Positions 23,301-38,300 of a DNA stretch of 64,000 bases are shown piece by piece. The notes under the pieces are model-generated. The model worked only from the letters and a program-made list of their open reading frames with translations, did not search any database and was not told where the DNA came from. The DNA lies in contig NC_080578.1 in the NCBI RefSeq assembly GCF_029962835.1, positions 54,987,001-55,051,000 of the forward strand. The letters run 5' to 3'. The position numbers and the translations under genes were made by a program. The DNA comes from Magnolia sinica (lineage: Eukaryota; Streptophyta; Magnoliopsida; Magnoliales; Magnoliaceae). Every line of letters begins with the position of its first letter. Position 1 is the stretch's first letter.

Positions 23301-26300
23301 AAGTTTCAGGCCGATCGGGCGTCCGGTCTGTGCACGGTGCTCCGCTGAAGCATCAGCCCTCCCGGAGGGCCTGATTCTGCAAATCTGCCGTAGAGGAAAG
23401 ATCGATTGCAAAAGGGGGTGGATTTGATGATGAGATGGTTGTGGGAGATCATGAATATTGAGGGTAGGAGGTGGGGGCGATTTGGGATGAGTGTGGCTTC
23501 GCACCACGGTAGTTAGCCCTTCGAAGAAGGGAGGGTTTCGCACCCAATTAGATTTCCACGACTCAAAGAATTAGAGAAGTAGGTAAATGCAGAATTTTAT
23601 TCATATTCTTCAATGAAAAAAACCTACAAGGGGTTGCCTATTTATAAGAAAACCCTATACCCCAAAAGCTGCGCCATGTGCGCACATTATTACTTAGAGA
23701 AGAAGTAACAAAAATAACAACTAATCAATGCCTTCAAAACCGTTCATGATGTTCCTAATAACGATAATAAGTAAAACTCAAAGTTCTAGATTATTTAGGG
23801 TAGTGGGCCACGATCATGAGATCCAATGGTGGGATCCACATGATGATCGGGTCCACTCCAATGAACCATAGCACAACCTAACTACGAGGCCCTCTATGGA
23901 TGTCGTCATTGATTCAGATCGATTGTGGGGCCTTCCTCCTCCTTGCGTACGTGCGTAGGGGGCGTGTGTATTGGCGCGATGCCCCCATTAACTCTCCCCG
24001 GTTGCGAAGATTTCGTTACTGTCGAAACAAAACTCCTGAACCACTCGAAGATGTCAGGATCAATTCGTTGAAGCTCTTCCTCAGCGAGCCACGTACTATC
24101 TGAAGTTGGGCGTGACTTCCATTTAACAAGTTACTTTTGAAACCTGCCGTCTGACGTTGATACTATCTGAAGGTCTAGAATATCCTCTATCTCCTCTCTG
24201 CGTGTGGGAAGGGTATGTATGAGAGGTAGAGGCTGGGAAGAAGGGTCGGGAAGAGGCCATGGATCAAGGGAAATGTATGGGGAAACAAGATGGTTGGGCG
24301 AAAGGTTGGACGATGTATCAGGGGTCCCCTGAAATGCAACTAGATCTTCCATATTGAATGTGGAACTAATTCCCTTGGAAGGTTGAAGATCTACCCTGTA
24401 CGCATTGAGACCGTTTTGTTTTATAATTTTGAATGGTCCAGCGCTATGCGCGTGTAATTTACGAACGACTCCCTGAGGGTATCGCTCTGGCCTGATGCGG
24501 ACCATCATAGAGTCCTCTATATTGAATTCCTTGAAACCTTAATGCTGGTCTGCAGAAAGTTTGTAATGTTCATTACTAGTAGTGATCTTTCTCCTGATTT
24601 CTTGATGCAATGAATGGATGTTATGTGCAAAAGACTCTGCGGACTCTGATGGCCTATGAGACAGTGACATAGGGACAAGATCAATAGGCTTCCTAGGTTT
24701 ATAACCAGTAACGACTTCAAAAGGACTTAAACTTATGGACCTATTAACAAAACTATTAAATGCAAACTTGGCTATAGGTAGTTTGGTGTCCCATGTCTTG
24801 GTGCTTCCCCACTAAACATCTGAGCAAACTCCCTAGGCTCCTATTGACCACCTCAGTTTGACGATCGGATTGAGGGTGGTAGGCAGAAGAAAATTGGAGC
24901 CTAGTATTCATTATATGCCATAATGTCTTCCAAAAATAACTCATGAATCGCACGTCATGGTCAGACACTGGTTTTTGGTAACTTGTGAAGTTTGACGACC
25001 TCACTAAAGAACAACTTGGCAACATGAGATGCGTTAGAGGTCTTAGAACGAGGAACGTAGTGGACCATTTTAGAAAAACGGTCCACGACAACAAATATGG
25101 AATCGTGTTTCCGAATAGTCTTGGGGAGCTTAAGCACAAAGTCCATATTGATGTCCTGCTAAGGGATGAATGGAACTGGCAAAAGTGTGTATAGTCCCGT
25201 ATTTTGCTTTTTCTGCTTTGGCAGTTGACAAGTATGACATTGCCCTATAATTTTGGCCATGTCTCGCTTGAGGCTTGGCTAATAGAACCTATCCTCCACT
25301 AGGGCAATGGTTTTGTTTTAACCGAAATGACCCGCGACCCCTCCTAAATGTAACTCCCAGACAAGAAAATCGCGGAGGGAGGTGCACGGTATGCACATGC
25401 GATCACTCCTAAACAAATATCTGTCTAAAATCAAGTACTCACTGCTTGCTACTGATGGACTCTCTAACAACGACGCGTATGCAAATCCAAAATTTGGGCA
25501 CTCAGAATAGTCCTCTTTGACATGCTCGAGGCCCGTAACTTCGACACTCATGGAATTGAGTAATGCGACTTGACGACTCAATGCGTCGGCATGCTTATTC
25601 TCTACACCGGCCTTATGCTTAAGCACAAAAGTGTATTCTTGAAGGAATTGAACTCACTTGGCGTGACTAGGGTTTAAATTCTTCTGAGAGTTCAAATATC
25701 TCAAGGCCTCGTGATCTGAGAACAAGATGAATTCATGCGGTAATAGATAATGACACCAGTGGCGCAGTGATTGCACTACTGCATAGAATTCTTTGTCATA
25801 GGTAGAGTATTCTTGCTTCGCCTCATTTAGTTTCTCACTAAAAAAGGCGACAGGGTGCCCTTCCTGACTAAGTACTCCTATGTCGACTTCTAATGTGTCG
25901 CATGATACTTAAAAAACTTTTAAAAAATGTAGAAGTCGCGTGACTGGCGCTTCGGTCATCCTGACCTTTATCTCCTTGAAGGCTTTCGAGGCTGCCTTCG
26001 TCCATTGAAACTCTCCCTTTTTAATGCAATCCGTGATGGGAGCCATAATGGAACTGAAGTCTCGAATGAACCGCCTATCAAAGGTGGCTAAGTCGCGAAA
26101 GCTGCGCACCTCGTGAATATTGCGGGGTTCAGGCCAATTGACAATGGCTTTGACCTTCTCGGGATCCGCCGACACACCTTCAGCTGACACAACAAAACCT
26201 AAGAAGATAACACTACTAGAAATAAACGCATACTTCTTTAGGTTGACGTACAATTTCTCGACTCTAAGGATCCCATAAACTTGCCAAAAATGGTTGAGGT

Positions 26301-29300
26301 GTTGTTCCTTGGTCATGCTATAAATCAGGATATCATCAAAGTAGACGACCAAAAACTTTCCCATGAAGGGCCTCTACACTTGGGTCATCACACCACACGC
26401 ATGAAAGTACTTGGGGGCATTAGTCAGCCCAAAAGGCATGACTAGCCACTCGTATAGCCCATCCTTCGTCTTGAAGGCCGTCTTCCACTCATCACCAGGG
26501 CGTACACGGATTTGGTGATAACCACTTTTGAGGCCAATTTTGGAGAAGATAGTAGCATTGGCCATCATATCCAACATGTCATTAAGACGTGGTATGAGAA
26601 ACCAATACTTGACCGTGATTTTGTTGATGGCCCTACTATCAACATACATCCTCCATGTGCCATCCTTCTTAGGTATAAGAAGGGCGGGCACGACACACGG
26701 GCTTATGCTCTCTCGAATGAAACCCTTTTCTAAGAGCTTATCAATCTGTTTTTTCAACTTTGCATGCTCCTTTGGGTTCATTCTGTAATGAGGGAGGTTT
26801 GGTAGAGTCGCCCCAAGGACTAAATCAATGGCATGCTGTATATCCCTCATAGGGGGAAGCTCATTCGGTAGATCCTCAGGAAAGACATCACAGAACTCAT
26901 TTACTACCGAAATGGCCTTAGTGGGTAACTTTACACTAGCCTCTGGTGCACTCTCCCTAGCCACAAGGGCGTACACCATTGAGTCCAATTCAGTCTCTCG
27001 CTCCAAGTCTTTGGTATTTAGAATATGAAGAGGCTTAGACTTGGACTTCGACTCTTCAATTCCTTCGAGCCGCTCACACCAATCTTTGTGGTGGACCCCT
27101 TTCCAGTCGTGTTCTTGGGTGGAAGTGGATTTAGCTTTACTTTCTTACCATCAAACCAGAATGTACACATATTTGAATGACCAAATATGGTGACATCTTT
27201 GTCATAGAGCCAGGGCCTAGCCAAAATAATATGGCCAACATCCATGGGAACAACATCACACCAAAGTGTCTTTATATGATCCAAACTGAATAGGAACAAG
27301 ACAATGATGCGAGACTGGAATGGAAGTCTCATCAACCCAAGACACTCTATAGGGTTGAGATGGGCTTCGAGCTTCAAGCCCAAACGGCTCACAGTGCCAG
27401 TTGATACCACATTGGCACAACTACCACTATCCACGATCATCTTGCAACTCTTTATCACCACACTTTGCATAGGTATAGAAGATCGTGTTGCGGCGCCAAT
27501 CGTCGGTATTCTTTGCTTGGGTAAAGGCGTAACACACTACTGCCAGGGTCGCAGACTCTTGCGCTCCCTCTTTCTCATCATTAGGGGTCTCTGCTGGCTT
27601 ATACTCTTCCTCCTCACCATTACTTTCCGGGGGCACTACTACTTGCCCATCAATAAGGAGCACCTTGGTGCCCTCTTTCGTGCCGCACTGGTGGGCAAAG
27701 TGACCAAACCCCTGACATCTAAAACACCTAGTTACATCACTTTTGTGCGAGCTAGACCCGACAATTCCTTTACCCTTATCATCCTTGGGCCTAGACTGAG
27801 AACTACTGGAAGGTTTGTTTTGATATCCAGTGCTAGGCTTAGCCCCAGAAGGGTTGGCCTTAGCGCTAGAATCCCGAAACTCAAACCGCCTTCCCACAGA
27901 TGCTTTGGGGTATTTCTCAACCTCCAACACTACTTGATACAACTGTTCAAGAGTGTCTCTGTCCTTGACGAGCAACTCTCTCCTAATGTCAGATCGGAGG
28001 CCCGTCTTAAATCGAGTAAGAGTGAGTACGGGATCCTCATCAACTTCATACCGGGTCAAGTATTCTTCGAACTTTTCAATGTATTCTGCCACACTCATGG
28101 AACCTTGTTAAAGAGATTGCCATTCCTCAACCAACCTTAAGTGATAAGAGAAAGGGAGGTACTTTTTCTTCAAATTTTTTCATTTCTCCCTAACGGACTA
28201 TTGGGGGCTTCCTCAACCTTTCTTTCTTTCGCTCAATAGTAGCCCAAAACCTCTTTGCTTGGCCCACAAGCTTCATCTTGGCGAATCGGACTGGACGAGC
28301 ATCTGACATGTCATACCACTCAAAATAGTGGTCCATATCCACCAACTAATCTAAAAAAGCCTTAGGGTCCAAGTGACCATCAAACGTAGGGGCATCTACT
28401 TGAACTCCCTTAAGGAGTTGCGCATTTGGGTCATAATGATCCTAATGTCCCTCGTGGGGAGGGTGCACGGGTGTGTGCCCTTGACCGTTTCTTTGGCCAC
28501 CTCCATTCCTTTGTCTATCCTCTTGATCATCTTCTTGTGATTAAACATCTTCCTCAATGGTGGTCTCTAGTTGGGTAACACGCGCATTAAGCTGATCCAA
28601 GCGTTGGTCAATACGTTGTTCTAAGCACCTACCCAAAGACTCAAACTGCCGGGTTAGGTCGTTCACAGACTCTTGCAATTGCTCCATGTTTAGTGTAGGG
28701 TGCAAACCAAAACCACGACCAGTACGTGTGGGCATACAACCACTCACTCAAAGATCCTCTAATGCAACTATACGCATCTAAATGAGACTAAATGATCCTA
28801 TATGACTTTATATGAGGGAAACTATACAATGCTACTAAAATTCCAGCAACGTAAATGGCCAAATAATTTGTTAACAGAAAATTTAGCCATGAAAATTGGG
28901 GATTTTCTAACAACGGAAAAATTCAACAGTCCATGTTGTGAATGATGGGTCCTAAACAACCCTATATGGTGAGATTTTTTGCAAAATAAACGTGAGTAGA
29001 CTAAACCTTAACCATGCAATGCAATCCCCTATGAAAAACCTAAGCTCTGATACCAAATTTGATGTAGGACATGAAAGTTAAACGTGATATGCAAGATTTC
29101 AGGCTTTAGATCATACTAATTTAGAAACAATCACAAAAATTCCACATCCCACATAAGATCAAGCATTCAACAAGGGGAATTTACGAGGGTCCTAGCCTAC
29201 ACATGTTAGGGCTGGATCAATTAAGAATTATAGACCAAACAATGCTCAAAGGAGAGTAGATTCATCCACTCTTGTAAAGGATTATTCCCCAATCCAAGGG

Positions 29301-32300
29301 ATTCACATGTTTCAATTCGGGAAAGCCTAGGGTTTGCAAAAGTGGAAAAAACTTGGAATTTATGATTTTCTAGGGTTAGAGTTAGGGATTTAAGGCGAGA
29401 GAGGAGAGGCTTAGAGGAGAGAGAGAACTTGAAAATAGTTCACAAGTGTGGACAACAATCTGACCCAAATGCACGTGCGTGGGATCCTACCCGCACGTGT
29501 GTGGGGCCCATGAACCCAAAAAGGGACAACTTGGGGTTGGTCGGCCAGGGGTGGGCCACCCACCACCAAGTTTCAGGCCGATCGGGCGTTCGGTCTGTGC
29601 ATAGTGCTCTGCCGAAGTATCAGCCTTCCTGGAGGGCCTGATTCTGCAAATCTGCCATAGAGGAAGGATCGATTGCAAAAGGGGGTGGATTTGATTATGG
29701 ATGGTTGTGGGAGATGATGAATATTGAGGGTAGGAGGTAGGGGCGATTTGGGATGGGTGTGGCTTTGCACCACGGTAGTTGGCCCTTCGAAGAAGGGAGG
29801 GTTTCGCACCCAGTTAGATTTCCACAACTCAGAGAATTAGAGAAGCAGGAAAACGTAGAATTTTATTCATAATCTTCAATGAAAAAAAACCTACAAGGGG
29901 TTGCCTATTTATAAGAAAAACCTATACCTCAAAAGCCGCGCCATGTGTGCAGACTATTACTTAGAGACGAAGTAACAAAAATAACAACTCAAAGTCCTAG
30001 ATCATTTAGAGTAGTGAGCCACGATCATGAGATCTAATGGTGGGATCCATATGATGATCGGGTCCACTCCAATGAACCATAGCACAACCCTCTAACTACG
30101 AGGCCCTCCATGGATGTCATCATCAAGCCAGATCGATCGTGGGGCCTTCCTCCTCCTTGCGTACGTGCGTAGGGGGGTGTGCGTGTGCCCGTGATGTCCC
30201 CATCAAATGGTGAGATGATCTCCAAATATGATCCATGCCATCCATGCTTTTATAATGCTCGCCAATGACCACTAGTGATCACCATTAGTCGCCTAGCCAA
30301 AGTGAAACTGCCGATGTAGCCTGTCGACGGATACGTCTTTGATATGTACGGAGTGGTGGTGTGATGTCCGCATCAGGCCCCTTTTACACAGGCATATTCA
30401 GCCACCAAGGATTAATGTAAAATTTGCTGGAAAGGAATTTAGTTTTGTCTTTATAGTTTTAACCCACCTTAATATCACCTGCAGGTTGCAGCTTCTCCAT
30501 GTTTGATATTTGGCAAGGTTTCAATGGATCAAATATGCGCAATCATGTTAAAAATTTAAGAATTAGCTACTCACTAATCTCACCCTTCCTCCTTTACCTA
30601 GAGCACAACCAAGCACAATCATGCCGAAAGTTATGTGATCAATTGCACACTAGATATGGACCTTCTTTTTTCGCCTGGGATCTTCGAATTGGCCATTGAT
30701 ACCACTCACATGCTAACACAATCCCACCTAATATTGGTTCTCAGACCCAATTGTTACCCATGAGTAGGTAAAGTAGGGTAATGGAGGGTCAATTGCTGAG
30801 CAAACCGCTTAGCGTGAAATTTCTTATCACTAAAGAGAAGAATTAAATTCACCAAAGTTGTGATCCCTTAACTAAATAAAATCATCATGATCGTCATTGT
30901 CATCGTCATCATCATTATCTAAGTTGTGTCCCAATTAGTTAAAGTCTGCTACATGAATCTTGTTCTAGCATTTCACTATTAAGGACTTGGTTAAATTGTA
31001 GGACATCAAATCTTTTTTGACTACCTCCACCCACATCCTTTTGGGCCTTCCCCTTGCCTTTTTAGAGCTTCAACTCGAACCAAGTCACTCCTTCTAACTG
31101 GTGCAGTTCTTGGTCTTCGTTGCAAATGGCCAAACCATCTGAGCCTACTATCCCTCATCTTATTACCTATTGGTACTACTCCCCTTGAATGCATTTCTAA
31201 TTCCACCCTTCCTCACCTTGCCCTTAACTATATAAACACTTTTTTTTTTTTGAATGGCAACTTCAGTATATTAACAGAAAATCGAAGGCTCACTAAAGCC
31301 AAACAAAACAGGGATGATGAGAGATCATCTAGCAAACAATGAAGAATCAGGCCCCCATGAGCCGGTAGAGGAAAAACGATTACAACTGACACAAGCTTTC
31401 AAAATCAATGCCTAGAAGATAAATCAGTTCCGGGCCCATTTGAGAACTTCCATGAGCTAGAAGAGTCGCGGAAAGTTCTTTTCTTCTGCTCTTTCCAAAC
31501 AACCCATGAGGTAGCCATGAAGTGTAGCCTCTGAAGTCCAAACATAATCCCTCTGAAAATAAATTGAGATGTGCCTGGCATCACCTATATGAGGTTGAAA
31601 AGCTGCAGGAATTGCCACCAAATACCTGAAATGACATCAAAGTGCATGAATAGATGCTCGATTGATTCGTTGTCCTGCAAGCAAAGGATGCAAACATTGG
31701 AGGTAGTCCAGTTCTTGCTTCAAATGATTAATGGTCCACACCCTACCTCTTCCAATGAACCCTAGAATGCTCCAAAGGGACTTTGAATAAGGATCTTAGT
31801 GTACTTGAGTGGACCTTATTGGGCTGGCATTGAATGATTTGACCAAAAACACCCCATTGTGCCTATCTCTCAAATTGATTAACAAAGATGCAAAGTCTGC
31901 TATTTCCTCTTCGGAGAGGACCCTGGAAAGTGTGGACACCACACCCCTTGACTACCCGTATCGCTAAAAATCTGAGAGACCTTGCTGGCAACGAAAAAAG
32001 ACGAGGATATTCTTGAGATTTTTCGCCTATGCCATATGTTAATGCAGTGGCATTTTCACACCAGGGTTGAGTGGGGTGGCTTGTCGGATGTAGGGGCACA
32101 CTCGGGGTGGGCGGCCCGTGTGAGGCGGAACACGTGATGTAGGGCCCACGAGGGGGGTTTGGCCGAGGACCTAACCCATGGGATGTGGGGCCTGGGCTAT
32201 GAGATAAAGGGATTGATTCGCCGCACTCTATCAGTTCGAGCTTTTAGAGCAAATGGTTAGTTGCCTTGCGTCATATGTCCTACTCCATGCACGGTGCATG

Positions 32301-35300
32301 AGTAACATCACTACCTTTTGCCATCCTGCTCCAACCTAGGCTTCTGAAAATCACACTCCATTTTAAAAGCACAATCTATCATCGTCCCCATCATCTTAGC
32401 CTTTCTCCACGCAATTTGGGCTGCCTTTAATTTGTAGATTGGCAAAATTTTTACGTCTAGCTGTCTAGCTGCCCACAGGACATCAACCTTCCTCTTTTCC
32501 TGTGCTCTAAGAACCAGCCATGGCAGAGGTCATATTGATACCATCCATATGCCAACCCTTTCCAGCCAGTATTGATCCCTAACTTAACTATTACATGTAG
32601 GCCCCAAACGACGAGCAAGCAAAGTAGGATAATGGGGAAATTTGCTAGACAAACTGGTAAGCATGGAGTGTCCACACAAATGAAAGGTTAAGCTCGAGTG
32701 GGTGGTTTCATGCAGGCCCCAAATGGCGAACAAGCAAAGTAGGGAAATGGGGTAAATTGCTAGACAAACTGGTAAGCATGGAGTGTCCACACATATAAAA
32801 GGTTAAGCTCGAGTTGGTAGTTTCAACTGATCTTTTGAAAGTTTGACTGAGTTACTGAGTTTTCGAAGAACTCCATGGAGTCGGACTTGGGAATCTTTTG
32901 ACCAATGTGATAGCAAACTTATAGTTTTTGAAAGATTTCTGGACATTTTATTCATCATAGAGACAAAAGGAGAAAAAAAGCCCACAGACACCTACACATG
33001 CAGCTGCATTTGTGTAGGCTTCCAATCCATGTTTCTGGTGGGCCTCACTATGTAAATGACCTAGCCCAGAAATCAAGGCTGGGTTGACTCACTACATGAG
33101 CCATGCATGTAAAAGACTAGTGATTGATTTATAAGGAATTGCATTGGTCCGCATTCAACATAAACGCATGGCCACGGTCCACCTGATAAGTAGACCAGAT
33201 TGATTACTGTGCAAGGTCATCTACATGGAGCAGTCCACCCGATGTGTGGCTCGGATGTCACCCCAGGAATCAAATGGGATACATTGACCCATGTTGCAGC
33301 ATGTTGGTGCAAGGCCCTATCCCTTTAATTTATCTGCCATCCACAGAATTATTTATCATGTCATCTATGGAATCATGTACTGTTCTTGAAGTTATAAAAG
33401 TATTTGATGATGAAGTATATATTCTAAACTCCACACGGGATGTTACTTCTATTTATGATGATGACAGGTTCACTGTGCAAGGCAATTCTATGAGAATTTG
33501 GTTCCAAATTGTACCATTTATAATGTTGACTGCCCAGACCATTCTTTCCGCAAGTTCACAGATGATGGTCAGTACCTCATAAGTATCAGCAGGAATCATC
33601 AGGATCTGATTGTATATAGACCGACATGGCTGTCATTTTCATGCAAGGAAGAGAATTGTCATTCTCATGACCTGCCGCCCAAAGCAAAGAGGTTTGATAG
33701 CTTCTTCACTCAGCTCTACTGTGTATCGCTTGCATCCAGCAATGAGCTTATTTGCAAGGACTTCTTTCTGTACGTGGAGAGCAACCAGTTTGGCTTGTTT
33801 GCAACTTCAACCGTGCAAATTCAGGATGCACCTGCTACTGGAGGAGCAATTGATGGGGTCCCATCAATAGAAAAGATTACTTTTCACCTTGTGAGGTTTG
33901 TTTGAGGAGATGCATTTTCACGAGCATGCATGATTTTGTTTGCAATATTTGGAACATCTCTTAGTAGTTTGAGATTAAGTTTTGAAAGCTTTCTATTGGG
34001 TGCTACTTCTCGTTTGGCTGATTTTTTTTTTCCTGCCGCTATCAGATTGGAGGACGGAATTATATTGGATGAGAAGGTTTTCTGTAATGATTTTGTCAAT
34101 TTGGCCCATAGCACGGGGGTTTTCTTGTATGATGATCTATTGTCTATCATGTCTCTTCGCTACCAAAAGATACATATCCTCCAAATTCGAGGCTCCGGGA
34201 ATCTTGTTGATGTAAGAGTAATTGGGGCATTTTGTCGAGAAGATGATGAACTTTTCCTCAATTCCCATGCTCAGGCAAGTAAAGCAATTCTTATCTGATG
34301 AGGTTTACTTTTTGGCCTCGAGGAAATATATTAAAGTCCAAAGGGCTTTGGTCTTTCTTCAGTAAAACATTAGATTGGTTGATTATTCTTCCTTTTTTAT
34401 GATCTTTGCACTTGTTGACGCATGAATTTTAACACTTAGCCAAAACGGGCTTCAACGAGTCTATAGGCACCATTGCACCACATTACTCCAACTCTAGAAG
34501 CATTGCGCTGACAATTGATATCATCACGTCGCTGCGAAAAGAAGAAAATCAAAAGAAAGCCTTGCACCATGCGCAAGACCACACTGCGACCAACACATAG
34601 ATATGAGTGCTAAGAAGCCGACGCTAGCGGAATGAGGAAGCGTCTGGAATCTTGGACCTACCCACGTTTATAAATACCCTAGGACACTCATTCAGAAGGG
34701 GTTGGACTTTGGACACTGTTGAATTTCTGGCACTGTTGGATTTCAGACATTGTTGGATTCCGGACACTGTTGGATTCTGAACACAATGGGATTTACCTTG
34801 GAACCTTCAGGCGGTCACTCTAAGATGAGCCTCAATATGCCTGAACCTTCCACCCCTCCTAAGGGGAAGCCCTGTGCTATGCCCTAGGACACCAATAAAG
34901 AGGGAGGCTGTGCGCCAGCAAGCTGGGTTGTCACTAGCGCCATGCGCTAGTTAGATCGAGGTTGGCGCTCAGAGCAAGACTTCCAGTATCATCTAGTGTG
35001 CAACAGCTTTGAAGCAGCCAGCAAGCAATGGCCGCGCAGTAGTTTTGAAGCTGGCCGAAAAGCCTATTAGTAAAACGCGCATTGGCGCTCAGTGCCCAGG
35101 CATAAGACTTCTAGTATCATCTGCGACTAGACGCAGAGTTCTCCATTAGCCACAGGAATGGTATGGGCACAAATAGCCCATGATAAGCCTCTCACATGAC
35201 CTTGTTTATAGCCAGGCGCATACCTCGATGATCCTGGCGCTTGGCGTAGGAGGACCCACCTTCCCCAGGTGAAGCCTAGGAGAGCAACTCCTATTTTTGG

Positions 35301-38300
35301 CATGTGAGTGTCCACAACATTGTCGACACAACCATTCATGTATGCCCCAGGCTATCACGATTATCTTGGTTCGAGTACTTTGAAGATAGAGAACCAAGGA
35401 CCAAGGAATGTCCAAAACCATGCTACAGGAAGGTCTGCTCTGGTTTTACTTTCTAATCAAGGGTTTTCTCTAAATATGTAATTAAGGGCTTGTGCCAGAC
35501 CATGGCTTGAAATGCATACACCTAAACATCAATGAAAGCTGCCCAATCAGACTTTCTTTGGGAATGTGACAAGCAGATGCCTGCATTTATAAACAAATAG
35601 AGTTTGGAATATCCGTTAAACTCTTTGGAGTAACAGTAACCTCTCCATTTCAACCAAGCTATTCGGGAGTCTCTACATTAGCAATCCCTCTTTTATGCCT
35701 CGCTGGTTAATTGACTATCTGATGCCACTGCCTCTCATGGTCAACCTATGATGCTGACCGCGACTACATGAGACGTCTAACACCCTACGGTTAATGGAAA
35801 AGTCAGTGCTTTATCCCTTGACCGTTCAATATTGTGCCTAGCACAAGCGTGCTATTAAAATGTCCTCGACATAATTCCCCAACAAACAAACAAACCCCAA
35901 CTCACAAAACACATTTTTTTTAGGTCAACAACACCGCCTTATTTGTTATTCTTCTTTAGTAATGTTGGACTCATATAAATAGAATCAACTGTAGATTATT
36001 CATGAGAGTGGAGAGATTGAGAAGGATATTGCCCATTGAATTCAAGCGGGGTGGAAGAAATGGAGATGTATCTATGGAGTTTTATGTGATTGTTGTGTAC
36101 CACTCAAATTGAAAGGGAATATTTAAGGATGGCTATAAGACCAGCTATGCTTTATGGAACAAAATGTTGAGCAGTTAAGGAACACCATGTCCATAAGATG
36201 AATGTTGCTGAAATGAGGATGTTTAAATGGTTCAGTGGCAAGACAAGGTAGGATAGAATTAGAAATGAATGCATTCGATGGAATTTTAGAAGTAGTACCA
36301 ATAGGTAACAAGATGAGGGAAAGTGGACTTAGATGCTTTCATCATGTGCAATGGAGACCAAGAATTGCGTCAGTTAGGAGTGAGTTGGTACAAATTGAAG
36401 GCTCTAAAGGGGTAAGGGGAAGGCCCGAAAGGACATGGATGGAGGCCATGTTCGAGTTGTCGATATCGCTCCAAGTTTCATTGACCAAAGATAAAGATAT
36501 AATATTGTTATCGCCGATAACCAGAAATGTGGGTAAAACAGGGGAAACGTGAGGAAAACGGTGGATTTTTTCAATGAAACTTCAAGAGATGCCTAAATAC
36601 AGATATTTGCATATTTAGGAATAAAAAAATTTGCACAAAGAATGCATACACAATAAGTTTTCATTTAATGGGGCTTAACCCAATGAGGTTTGGGCGAATG
36701 GTCTTCACCATAGGTTTGCTCCCTATAGGTGAGGGTTCGATTCCCCTCCTTGGCTTTACCCGATACACGTGGTTGTGGGTGATTGCGTGTATCCGCAGGG
36801 ATTAGTCTCACTTCAAAAAAGAGGTGGGGACACCCTGTGTCTTCAAAAAAAAAAAAGAAAAAAGCATGTGCTACCATAAGATACCATTCCAAGTACCATG
36901 TGGTCCCCATGGGATTTGGATCTGCTTCTGACTATGTCCTAAAATGAGCTGAAAATTTTGATGGATGACATGGATATATAACACATACGTCAAGGTGGGC
37001 CCCATGGTTAGGGAAACACCCACTATAGTGTTACCTGGGTAATACTAATCTACTCGTGATAAAATTGATGTACACAACGCACATGTGTCAGCATGGCACA
37101 TAAGTACAAGATGCAATCCATCCATCAGGTTGATCCAACCTTATACATGTTTTTCAAAAATAATTATGATCCAAATAACATGCGGGCCCTAACATGGGAA
37201 ATAGGTGGACAATTAAAAAGCTTCACCCTAGTTGTCAGAGCTGTACATTTGTTTTGCAAAATGCGGCCCACACGATTAGTAGATCAAACTGATTCTTGGA
37301 CTACGACATTAATGCAGTGGTGCCTTTTATTTATATATTTATTTTTTATCATAGTTAGATCTTGGGCATATCATGCCATGTAGGCACGTACATGACGCAT
37401 ACATGAGCTTTTATTGCACGTGCGTGTGGCTTAGCAAGGCTCCATGGGCAAAAGAAACCCTACAAGGGCGCACTCTTCACGGGCGTTTTATGATTTGCAG
37501 CCCCTCCAGTACACGTGGCAAAATGACATTTCATTTAAGTTTATCAACACTGTCCATTTCATTTTGCTATATAATTTTAGTATATAAGCCCCAAAATTAG
37601 GCAAATCCATGGCTCAAGTGGACCACACCATAGGAAGCAGCGGTGATAAAATGATCATGCTGGGGATCCACTCGATATTTGGATCTACCTCATTTTTGAG
37701 ATCATATCATAAAATGATATAAAAAAAATGGATGGACGGCCTGGATGAAACACATTTCATAGTTGGGCCCACATTACGTTGAAAAGTAGCCATTTGCTAT
37801 TGGATATGTTGCAAGCCAATCCACGTCCTTTTCCAGCTAGGTGGGTGGGACGGGACCTGTCCATGGGGCCCACCTCAATGTACATGTTGTATATCCACGT
37901 CATCCATTCGTTTTACCAGATCATTTTGAGGCATGGTCCAAAAAATGAAGCAGATCCAACACTCAAGTGGACCACTGAACGCACCTCAAGAAACGGTGGT
38001 AACAGACCATTAAACTCTTTTTGTGGGCCACAAAAGTTTTGGGTCAAGCTGATATTTATGTTTTTTCTTCATTCAGTTATATGTGACCTTATGAACAACT
38101 TGGATGGGAAATAAACATTATGGTGGACCCTAGCCCCTAGGAAGTTTTTAATGGTGGGTGTTCAACAACCATTGTTTCTTGTGGTGTGGTCCACTTGATT
38201 TCTAGATCTCTTTTGTTTTTCGGCCCATGCCCTAAATTTATGTGGAAAAACTAATGGAAGGTGTAGATATACAATGCATACATTGATGTGGCCCCACACA

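Larger units (their letters stand above)
22790..30205 (-). mobile_element. Ty3/gypsy chromovirus 2, nested in the LTR of chromovirus 1
   Basis: A related 7.4-kb element in the same orientation, with the same LTR ends (tgatgtag...catca/catta) and target copies aacgg and aatgg (22785-22789, 30206-30210; 4 of 5). Domain order is gag, protease, reverse transcriptase, RNase H, integrase, chromodomain. It is the younger of the two by nesting. Several stops and a frameshift near 26370 disable it. Confidence 0.93.
13416..30375 (-). mobile_element. Ty3/gypsy chromovirus 1, whole footprint with nested insertions
   Basis: The element lies antisense to DET1. LTRs start tgatgtag and end catca (a perfect 5-bp inverted end pair). 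They are flanked by ggtcc (13411-13415) and ggccc (30376-30380), a 4/5 target duplication. On the minus strand the order is 5' LTR, primer-binding site, gag, protease, reverse transcriptase, RNase H, integrase, chromodomain, 3' LTR. It carries three later insertions: a second chromovirus in its 5' LTR, an LTR-like block in reverse transcriptase and a Harbinger-type MITE in integrase. Stops and frameshifts make it non-functional. Confidence 0.92.

Noticed and set aside
36690..36760. A functional tRNA gene, because of a good B box (ggttcgattcc).
   Set aside because: No cloverleaf with matching acceptor arm can be formed and the sequence ends in an A-rich tail; it fits a tRNA-derived SINE.
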